The notes beneath the pieces were generated by a model, which did no database searches, was not told the DNA's origin, and worked only from the letters and a program-made list of their open reading frames with translations. Shown here in pieces: positions 56,131 to 64,000 of a stretch of 64,000 nucleotides of DNA; position 1 is the stretch's first letter; every line of letters starts with the position of its first letter. The stretch is from Alnus glutinosa. Taxonomy: Eukaryota > Streptophyta > Magnoliopsida > Fagales > Betulaceae. The position numbers and the translations under genes were made by a program. Location of the stretch: positions 29,136,001 through 29,200,000 of the forward strand of contig NC_084891.1 in NCBI RefSeq assembly GCF_958979055.1, given 5' to 3'.

Positions 56131-56991
56131 TTGGCGTGAAATGAATGGGGGTGCTCGCCTCCTTTTATATTGTTTTGGACGATTGTGATAGCTTGGTGTT
56201 GATCTGATCCAACGGCTTGGAGAGGTTCTTGGGCAGCAAGTTTAGAGGTGAGATGTTTTTTATTTTTTTTTGGTTAAGGGAGCTGTACTTTCTTTTAAAC
56301 ACAAATGGAAGGCTAAGATTGTTGGGGCTAAGCTGATCCACAGTTGGGAGCTGCAACTTGAGCAGCAAGTTGTGATGAAAGGGGGCTGAATCTGGTGGTG
56401 ACTCATCAAGGAATCTTAGTAATCATTAACCTTATCATATCTCTTATCTATAATTAACTATATATCCTTTGTTTCTAACATAGAGAAAATAACTAGTACT
56501 TAACTTCTGACTAGACAATTAATTTCCTATAACCTTCATAACGTCTAAGAGCTGAAAATTAAGGAACTAAGTTCATGGATAGACAAAATCATCAATGGGT
56601 AATGATGATTTTGATAAAAATCAAAGGCCTAATAATTAATAATGACATATATGAATTTTCGTCCAAAACAGGGGTGGTATTTTTCGCGGGTGTTCTTGTA
56701 CCTTTAACGAAGTCCAAAAATTATGAAATTCGGAAAGTAGCTAAAGGACTTCGAGGTAAACGTTCTGGCTTTTGAATCGACAAAAACGGAGTTCGTTTGA
56801 TCCTATTTTTGTTATTCCAAAGTTTAAGGTTCGTTTGAACTTTTATTAAACTAAAACTATAAACGCTTCTTAATAAATGAATATTTATTTTCATAAATAT
56901 TCATATTTATTATTTTGCCTTATTATTAAGTTTTAAATCATTGTTTAAGATTTTTTATTTAATATCTTAAAATACGGGGTGTTACAAGATG

Positions 56992-58100
56992 TGTCAAAAA
57001 TAAGTTAAAGAAAAGATGTTGGATATGGCATGATTGTGAAAGTAAAGAATTATTTCCTTTTATTAATGGCATGATGTTGCATATGATTGTTGGAATGTGA
57101 ATGTAATGCATGATGAGAATGTGATAAGAAATGATGATGAAACAAGAATGCAAAACAATGAGTTAAGACTACGAAAACGATAATAAGAGAATAATGCATT
57201 TGGGACTATGGACCCCTACATGTGTGGAGTACGGGCTACACAGTGTTGTTAACTTAATAATAATAATATCGGGAGTACGGGCCCCAGTGCTGTAATACAA
57301 TTGAAGAAGTTAATCGTGGTGAGTACTAGCCCCATCAGCCGTAAACGCAGAGGAGTACGGGCCTCTGGTAAGCCAAAGGGAGTACGAGCCCTTATGTGAG
57401 AAAAAAAAAAATATAATGAGAAAGTATGAGAAGAATAAATGAAAGCATTACATATGTTATGTGTCCATATATTGTGAAATAGTTTTCATGAGATAGAGAT
57501 TGATGCTTATGAATTATTCTTGCTTAGGTGTGCGCATATTGTAAAAGATTAATTTCTCTACAATGTTTACTTTATTAGTTATGGTTTGCTTTGATGAAAC
57601 ATAAAACCTAGTGTAGCTATTATTGTAATCCCATAGTAGAAAAATTAAAAACAGCTTATTGTTTAAAGTTAGTAAGGTTTTATACTGCTGAGGTGGTGGA
57701 CTCATACTTTCACCTATGCAGACGTGGCCAACACTACGACTATTTAGATATTGTTTGTGTTGCAGGTTTAGGTGTCACGTGCGATAGATTGTGTGCGAGC
57801 CTAGACGTTATCGAAGGGAATTCTTTTGTAGTGCTTTGGGAGGCGTAGACTTTGCCAAAGTCAATTCCTCCTCATTTGTAGTAATTTGTATAATGTATTA
57901 GCATTGTGAGATGTAATGAATTTGTATAATGATATAGATGCTTTGGTTAGTTTCTTGTATATGTCTATGAGGTCAATTCAAAGGAAAAAATTATTCAAGT
58001 TTTCCGTTGCGTTATTTGTTTGAGGTTTTAAAAGTAGCATCTTGTGGTTAATTAATAAAATTTTCACTTTCGACTTGTTATATAAAGTCGGGGCGCTACA
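56992..58100. mobile_element. 3' part of an older long Gypsy LTR
   Basis: The sequence continues the host DNA interrupted by the solo LTR and ends GTCGGGGCGCTACA at 58100, a chromovirus-like LTR terminus. It carries five copies of a GGAGTACGGGCC-like word (57225-57392) and the GGGAATTCTTTTGTAGTGC / GCCAAAGTCAATTCC blocks. Its 5' boundary is not clear; it lies before 53396 or has been lost. It is a truncated fossil. Confidence 0.55.
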
Positions 58101-58590
58101 ATTAAGAAGGGAAAAATACACATATTCTTCTCAAACTATCACTCAATTATCAATGTTTTCCTCAAATGTCTTCAAATGATAGTTCAATCAGTTGGGACCA
58201 CGCCTCATGATTGAATCCCTCCTCCACCCTCCTGTGTGGACGTACATGTCAAAAAAAAAAAAAAATGTCTTCTTCAAATTACCAAAAAAATGTCAATGTC
58301 CATCCTAAGACCAATAAAAATACAAAAATGACCATATTTTTTTTGAATAAGACAAAAATGTCCTAAATTCGGAAAAAAAAGAAGAATTTTTTTTAAAAAA
58401 AAAAAAGAAAAAGAAAAAAGAACGATTTCTTTAAATAAAAAAACAAACAAAAAAATTATTGAAAATTATACAACAAACGAAAGAAAAAAAAACCAGTTTT
58501 TATTTTTATATATTTATTTTTTGTATAAATTTTAGTTATTTTATATTTTTTAAATATATATATTTTTTTTAGTTTTAATTTTATTTTAAT
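58101..58590. repeat. AAATACACATAT repeat and A/T-rich spacer
   Basis: 58110-58330 resembles the left arm of the inverted-repeat element at 28918-29346 (AAAATACACATATTC, CAAACTATCACTCAATT, AAAAAAATGTCAATGTCC). The rest is A/T-rich. No gene. Confidence 0.5.
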
Positions 58591-58762
58591 AATTTTATGA
58601 ATGGTATTTTTGTCATTTGGGGGACACGACATTGGCCACCGTCAATGTTCACTTCAAACTATCATCTCATTGTCAATGTCCACTCCATACTATATAATAT
58701 ATTCTCCCTCAAAACATTTTTCTATTTAGTTTTCAATATATATATATTTTTAAATTTTTTAG

Positions 58763-58826
<64 letters not shown>

Positions 58827-59100
58827 ATGACACATGTCGTAATTTCATTGGATCTAACGTGGCACACTAACAGAATTCATCAAGTTTATATTTTTTACGG
58901 AATTGGATAGTGAAGATTAATTTGTTATTTTTGCATAGCACAAGGAACTCTCAGAACATTTTAAAATATTACATAGGGGTATTGCAATATTACATGCATA
59001 TAGGAAAAAGGAAAATTAAACATTTAGATAATATTGTTCTAACACTTGAACAGATTTGTTGATCAACATGCATGATCAAGCCTACATCGCAATATATTTT
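58591..59100 (-). other. 3' flank of BAHD F, inverted copy of E's flank
   Basis: Read on the minus strand, this matches about 50497-50990 (GATCATGCATGTTGATCAAC, ATGCAAAAATAACAAATTAA, TGTTAGTGTGCCACGT). It contains a (TA)n tract at 58769-58820. No gene. Confidence 0.7.
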
Positions 59101-60465
59101 CTAGTTTATGGGACTAGGATCCATGGAAGCGAAAGCAAGGAGTTCCTTGTCTTGTCCTAACACAACCATATCTTCTTTATCTAACGACACCCACGCTTCT
59201 ATTCCATCACCGGATCTTGTGTCCATTAGCAGAACCAGATTTGAGAACACGGCCTCCGAATTGCCGCTCGAACCAACCGAACTTACCCATATCGGCTTTC
59301 CCCACCCAAAATCAATGTCATAGAGACCAAAGTTACACCAACTCGTAAACGCAATGTAATTCATTCCACTAGAACTTGCCGCACTTGCGCATGCCCCAAC
59401 CATTTCCTTCACAAGCTCACGGTGCTTGGCAAACCCCCCATCACCTTGTAGGCTTTTCACAAAATCACCATCGATTTTTGTTATTGCTTCTCTCAGCTTA
59501 CGGACTGTGTCCGGCAACTCTATCTCCTCGCCCGTGCATGATGCGAATGCTGACCAAACTAAATTTCCCATTGAAGATTCTACGAATGGTGGAATTGCTC
59601 TTCGACGGAAATTCACCGAATGGATGATAAAAGTTGGCATATGGATACCAGAAGTGGCCTTGAAAGCAGCCATCATGCATTTCCAAAGCAGGGCCGAGAC
59701 AACCTCAACTCTTGTTGGGTTTTGTACGCTTGGGCTTGTTGCTTTGGCCTTGAGTGATGCAATGGCCGAGGCATCAAACACAACTCTCCTTGAAAGGAAC
59801 CTGCCTGATTTGAAGAAGGGATTGAACAAAGCGGTGTAAGTGTAAGACTCTTCTCTAGAGTGTCCATCGTTTTGAATGAAAGCTGATGGGGCGTCAAAAT
59901 TAGGACATAATACAGCTTCACGGGCCTTGTGAGCCGTGGTAGCCCAACCTTTGAGAAAGACACTCATGCCAATTCCATCAGCGATCATGTGGGAAAGAAG
60001 TACACCAATGGCAATACCGCCGCATGCAAAGGTGCTCGCTTGTATCATAGCAACATGATCTCCCGCGGTTAGCTCTTTCCCAAGGGCCTCTCCTCGAAGA
60101 AATTGGTAGAATAAAGCAGTGTTGGGTTGGTTGAGGCATTCAAGAAGATGACAGTTTACTCGGGCCTCTACATAGTAAACCCCCTCGTCATTACAATCGA
60201 TGGAGATGGTGTCTTTGACTTTTCCAGCAAATGGGTAAAAGTGAGTTAAGGTTTCTGATAGGGATTGCTTTAGCAGTTGTGATCTTTGAGAGACGATATC
60301 AGCAACAGAATGGCCCGTGCTTTGATTCATGGGATAGAAGAGGATTACGGGAACATAGGCGGAAGGAATGAACTGGTCCAAGAATGAGAGCTTGTGGGTT
60401 TTCAGGTTAGGGGGCGTTGGAGAAGAGGGTTTGATGTATGCTTTGGAAATAATTTCCACCTCCAT
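59101..60465 (-). CDS. BAHD acyltransferase F, vinorine synthase-like, intact
   Basis: An acyl-CoA-dependent acyltransferase, 454 residues, single exon, on the minus strand (start 60465, stop at 59101). MEVEIISKAYIKPSSPTP opens the protein; HMIAD is at about 159-163 and DFGWG at about 385-389. It is very close to E over the whole length and in both flanks, and carries Gln where E has its stop, so it is the surviving member of this pair. Differences from E around the catalytic loop (LLSHMIADGIGM versus LVAHMIADGNAL) are conservative. The acceptor and product are unknown; placement in the vinorine synthase-like group is by family resemblance. Confidence 0.94.
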   Translation of the reverse strand: MEVEIISKAYIKPSSPTPPNLKTHKLSFLDQFIPSAYVPVILFYPMNQSTGHSVADIVSQRSQLLKQSLSETLTHFYPFAGKVKDTISIDCNDEGVYYVEARVNCHLLECLNQPNTALFYQFLRGEALGKELTAGDHVAMIQASTFACGGIAIGVLLSHMIADGIGMSVFLKGWATTAHKAREAVLCPNFDAPSAFIQNDGHSREESYTYTALFNPFFKSGRFLSRRVVFDASAIASLKAKATSPSVQNPTRVEVVSALLWKCMMAAFKATSGIHMPTFIIHSVNFRRRAIPPFVESSMGNLVWSAFASCTGEEIELPDTVRKLREAITKIDGDFVKSLQGDGGFAKHRELVKEMVGACASAASSSGMNYIAFTSWCNFGLYDIDFGWGKPIWVSSVGSSGNSEAVFSNLVLLMDTRSGDGIEAWVSLDKEDMVVLGQDKELLAFASMDPSPIN

Positions 60466-60700
60466 TTCAGCCTTTCTACACGGAGATTTAGGAAGCTCAC
60501 TCCGGCAAAAAAGAGCAAGTTTTTCTCAAGCGCCGCAAGTAACCTCAAGATATATTCACAGAAAAGAGTTGAGGATTATTCAGTGATCCACAAGCATATA
60601 TATATATATACATATATATAACCTCCAAAACCCAAGTGGCCGGCAATCGAACAAGTCATCGATTTTGGCAGTACTGTAACCAAATTTAATATACACCGGC
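60466..60700 (-). promoter_or_regulatory. Promoter and leader of BAHD F
   Basis: On the minus strand, an expanded TATA-rich block (60595-60619) stands where E has GGTTATATATGC. CAACTCTTTTCTGTGAATA (60554-60572) and TTGCGGCGCTTGAGAAAAAC follow. The stretch to about 60700 mirrors 48920-49131 upstream of E. Confidence 0.55.
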
Positions 60701-61086
60701 CAATTCGATCCAGCATATGGTTGTGATGAAGTCAATTATGACGGCGTCAACTCTCTTAATATATTACTTAATATATATATTTAGGATATAAATTTTCTAC
60801 ATACAAGTTCTATTATATAGAAAATGCTTACAGTATTACAAATTTTGTTACGATTCCATTATAAACTTACGCGGTATTATCTTAATGCTTACGGTACTAT
60901 TACAATTCTCTTTAGGAGGACAAAGATAATGTTAAGAAGGAAAAAATACACATATTTTCTTTAAATTATCACTTAATTTTTAGTGTCTTCTTCAAATTAT
61001 CAATTTTGTCAATATCCCCTTTAAACTACTAAAAAAATGTCAATGTTCCTCATAAGACCATTAAAAAAAATAAAAATGACCATAAT
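60701..61086. other. Spacer with AAATACACATAT repeat fragment
   Basis: 60935-61086 is a third copy of the left arm of the 28918-29346 repeat family, cut by the retroposon that follows. No gene. Confidence 0.5.
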
Positions 61087-61706
61087 TTTTTTTAATAATT
61101 TCCTCTCTCTCTGGTCTTGCTCCTCAACATTGAGTTCGCCGGAGTCTCTGGAGTCTGCCGATGGTCTTCCCCTTCTCCTCCGTCGCCAGGAAGAAGGCGC
61201 GTGCTTCTCCTACGCGCCAGTACTCTCTTGGATTCAACCGGCGCGTGCAGATTTCGATAGCACCCTCCTCCACTTTCCGCACCAACCCCCGGTGGTTCCG
61301 GTCGATTCCGCCGTTCCCTACTGCTAAGAGGCCGTCCTTGGGCGGCGCGTGGCTCTCACGCGCCTCCCGGGAGGGCTCCCACCCTGCCTCCATCAGTCTT
61401 GTTGCTGCTGTTTTTGTGTTTATTTGTTTGTTTTATTGGGCTTATTTGTTGTATTTCTCTTCTCTTGTTTACTTCTGTTTTGGTGTTTGGGTCCTTGTGA
61501 CTCAATACACTTGTGAAATCACCTTCATTGGTGACCCCGGCTTCGTGGCATCCGTGCCTCAAGCTAATGGGCTTGCATCTTCAGAAGCATTGCTCCCGCG
61601 TACTTACATTCTTAGATTATATTTTGGGTTGCCTAAGCCCTTTTGTATTTGTGTTTTTTATATTTAGTTTTGTAATGGTTTCTGTTGTATTAAAAAAAAA
61701 AAAAAA
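61087..61706 (+). mobile_element. Non-coding poly(A) retroposon, second copy
   Basis: GC-rich 5' part, T-rich 3' part and an A-tail at 61692-61706. Its 3' half resembles the interrupted element at 18430-21216 (TGGCAT-CGT, GCATCTTC-GAAG-ATTG). An open frame of 168 codons has no recognisable domain and biased composition, so it is not called as a gene. Confidence 0.45.
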
Positions 61707-62254
61707 ATTATGGCTAGCAGCTGTGTTCTACAACTAATTTGTCTTTGTATTAATTAATGAAACGCGCGCCGAGCCGACCTATTGATTAAGTTCCAACATG
61801 TATCCTAGCTAGCTAGCTAGGTGGGTACACTCATCTAGCCAGACGTGTGCACATCCAGTTAGTTCCCATTTTGGCTAGAGCTAGCTATGATATTAGTTGA
61901 TCTAGGTTGGCTAATCAGCGTACGGATCATTAATGCAAATTAAAAGAAAGAAAGGAGGCTGAAGCCATGCAGGAGTAAGCCTTGTTTCGCAACCTCTTTC
62001 CCTCATATTTGAGGGGGAATTTTTTTTTTTTTTCTTTTAAGCGGTAATAAAAAGTGTTTGACGTAATATAAAATAGAAATTTTTTTTATTATAATAAAAT
62101 TTTTATTTAAATAATAATAAAAAATTATTGATATGATATAAAAAAAAAAAAATTAAAATGTTTTAAAGTTGATTTTTTTATTTTTTATTTTTTTTATTGG
62201 GGACAACAACTGACGGTAAATAATCTTCCTTAAAAATAGTGATAAATTGAGTAA
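61707..62254. other. Spacer with block shared with the region upstream of B
   Basis: 61745-61985 contains AACGCGCGCCGAGCCGACCT (inverse of a block at about 33230-33255) and GTGTGCACATC, GTTGATCTAG, GATCATTAATGCAA in the same orientation as 33025-33115. No gene. Confidence 0.5.
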
Positions 62255-62400
62255 CAAAATAAAAGAGAATTGAAATCAAAATTCAACGGAGGATAGAACT
62301 ACAACTGTAAACTTTTTCTTTTCTGGGCAAATAATATGGCTTCAATGCATAGTTATGAGTGTTGGTTTTTGGTGATGACAAGTGAGCACCTGGTAAAAAC
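62255..62400 (+). pseudogene. LINE ORF2 scrap (zf-RVT region)
   Basis: GTTACTC-type flank then GGGCAAATAATATGGCTTCA, encoding WANNMASMHSYECWF, the same block as in the minus-strand LINE fragment at 53060-53115. Only this short piece remains. Confidence 0.6.
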
Positions 62401-63599
62401 TCTTGCTCAAGGGAGGAGTTTAGTTGATATGGTAATGGACTCACACGAAAGTGAAAAAGAATTGAGTTCCATGTTAGAAAAATGTTGTAGGACTAAATGG
62501 TTCATACGATCGATACAATTAACTGCATACCAATTCCCTTAATTTATTTATTTATTGAGTTAAGTTGTTCCTAATATATCCTCTTATTATCTTTTTGAAA
62601 GAATTATTCAAGAAACTAATCTCCCTAGCTAACGGGAATTGGGCTAGGGAGTAGTGATCATGGACGCAAGGGTGGTTGGACTAGGGCTTGGGGGTGGGTG
62701 TAAGCTAGGGTTAATACGTTGGGAGTTTGAACAAACGCCAGTGAGGGGATCGAGGTGGAGGGTGGTCAATCTTCAAATGAGAGGGGGACACTAGGGTAGA
62801 TATTGATTTCGGACTTTGATTGAATAGGAATAAATTTGTTGGGGGAGAGTGGAAAAAGGCAGATTAATGGAGGAATTCTGATAGTATCATTAATGGTGTT
62901 GGAAAATTAGGAGAATTGTAATAAAATGGCAGATTCGAGGTGTCACCCTTTAGAAGATAAAAGTAATAAATGCCAGAAAGATAACCCTAACAACTTTGAG
63001 GCTTTATATTTATAGCCCCTTACAATTAAGCCACTAAGACATAGATAATAAAAGGCCCACATAAGGCCCTATCAAGCTAGCCTTTATTTACTAAGTTAAG
63101 TGGCCCAAATACACTCTCTTTGACGCACCGATTTAGATCGCACTAGTGACTCCAACTGGAACACATCTCACCAGCTACTCATCTTCCTCAGCCATGTGTC
63201 TCTTGCAACTCCACTTATTCTTCAAACTTCTTCTGAACTCTTCATTTCTTCAAGACTCCAACTTTACCCTTCTTCCTCTCCCAGCACTGTGACAGAGAGA
63301 AAGGGTCCCGTTCTAGAGAGGGAGAGTTTGAGAAAGAAACTGGGTGTTCTGGGCGTTGGGGGGGAGGGGGGGGGGGGGAGCGTCCTCGCCTCCCTCTTCC
63401 CGGTGGTGTTTCCCTCCTCGCCCTTCTAGGGTTAGGGATGTTTTTGTCCCTCCTTGATTAGATCAAGTGGAGTTTAGGTGTCTCATAGCCATTAGAGTTG
63501 TGGAGTTTTGTTCCCCTCGGGTTAGATCTGGTGATGGTTGATGTTCCTTGGCAAAAGATTTCACAAAATTTGAGTTGGGGAGCAACTTTTTGGTGTGTC
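62401..63599. other. Intergenic, no gene recognised
   Basis: 62401-63200 has no supported gene. 63200-63560 is GC-rich and leader-like, with a G-rich run at about 63358-63380 (GGGGGGAGGGGGGGGGGGGAG). It could be the 5' region of a repeat, but no family was recognised. Confidence 0.45.
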
Positions 63600-64000
63600 T
63601 CCGGCTCTCCAACCCAAAGCTGAAATCTTGAATTTAAACATTGTTTCCGTCAAATATTCACCTTCCATTTTAATTAAATATTTCACATGTTGGACATCAC
63701 CTAATAAAAAATGACTTTGATCCTACAAGTGTGGGCCAATGTTAAAGTAAGTGATTAAATTGTAGAAAATGTTTTGTTTGAGTGTATATTTTTAGAAAAT
63801 GGTGCTTAAAAACGAAGAAAAATTTACGTTTGTAATTGTAGGTAAGAAAGTGTATGTGTTTTTAAAAACACATATTTTGAAAACGCTATTTTTTAAATCG
63901 CATGTTTTGAAACCATAAAACCAAATGGATCCTTATTTTCCTTGATGAGTTAGTTATCAAAATAGAAAACACTTACAGTACTACAACTTTTATTACAATT
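63600..64000. repeat. Inverted copy of 41330-41690 including TRIM part
   Basis: 63600-63765 holds the TRIM internal blocks (ATTTTAATTAAATATTTCAC, ATGTTGGACATCACC) and 63766-64000 the neighbouring non-TRIM sequence, both in inverse orientation to 41330-41690. It runs off the window end. Confidence 0.7.

Larger units (their letters stand above)
53401..56986. mobile_element. Very long solo LTR (Gypsy, probably Tekay/Del-like)
   Basis: The element runs from TGTCACGCCCCC to ACGGGGTGTTACA over 3,586 bp and is flanked by an exact 5-bp duplication AGATG (53396-53400 and 56987-56991). No internal second LTR, primer site or coding domain is seen, so it is a solo LTR left by recombination. The end sequences and great length suit plant chromovirus LTRs; this placement is by recall. 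Inside are a three-fold repeat near 54000-54150, a (TA)n tract (54682-54764) and a purine-rich degenerate array (55290-56130). Confidence 0.75.

Noticed and set aside
61161-61667. 168-codon open frame as a protein-coding gene
   Set aside because: It spans the GC-rich start and T-rich end of a poly(A) retroposon; the second half is a hydrophobic run expected from T-rich DNA, and no family motif is present.

Overview
This window looks like a gene-poor, transposon-rich stretch of a plant nuclear genome, most likely a woody eudicot. The evidence is GT-AG introns, very AT-rich spacers with long A, T and TA runs, and plant-type CACTA, LINE, Gypsy, Copia, TRIM and MITE families. A recurring host gene family encodes BAHD acyltransferases of the vinorine synthase-like kind. 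The species cannot be fixed from sequence reading alone. No rRNA, tRNA or CRISPR array was seen.

Layout. 1-1.2 kb: LINE debris. 1.8-13.1 kb: an apparently complete 11.3-kb CACTA (En/Spm) transposon with a four-exon TNP2 transposase gene and a seven-exon Transposase_24 (TNPA-like) gene. It sits inside a 183-bp Mutator-type MITE whose two halves flank it exactly. 13.1-15.3 kb: more MITEs and a TRIM. 15.5-16.8 kb: intact BAHD gene A. 18.4-21.2 kb: a poly(A) retroposon split by a PIF/Harbinger-like element carrying a BRI1-like LRR fragment. 21.4-27.7 kb: a nearly full-length but dead LINE with target duplications and a PIF MITE in its leader. 28-31 kb: MITEs, a Copia LTR with a MITE inside it, and the last three exons of a Tic40-like gene. 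34-51 kb: BAHD array (B intact; C pseudogene; two small relics; D 3' half only; E with one nonsense codon), interrupted by a hAT-like element and a broken Ty3/Gypsy element. 52-58 kb: LINE fragment, then a very long solo LTR inside an older LTR. 59.1-60.5 kb: intact BAHD gene F on the minus strand, an inverted duplicate of E. 60.7-64 kb: repeats, some matching other parts of the window.

How it fits together. The only genes with a likely host function are the BAHD acyltransferases: A, B and F have both signature motifs, HxxxD and DFGWG. C, D, E and the relics record birth and death by tandem and inverted segmental duplication, and flanking promoter and 3' sequences were copied with the genes. 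The most notable units are the apparently intact CACTA element, the nested insertions that reconstruct exact empty sites, and the gene fragments (BRI1-like, Tic40-like). All homology statements are from reading motifs and comparing copies by eye; no database search was run.
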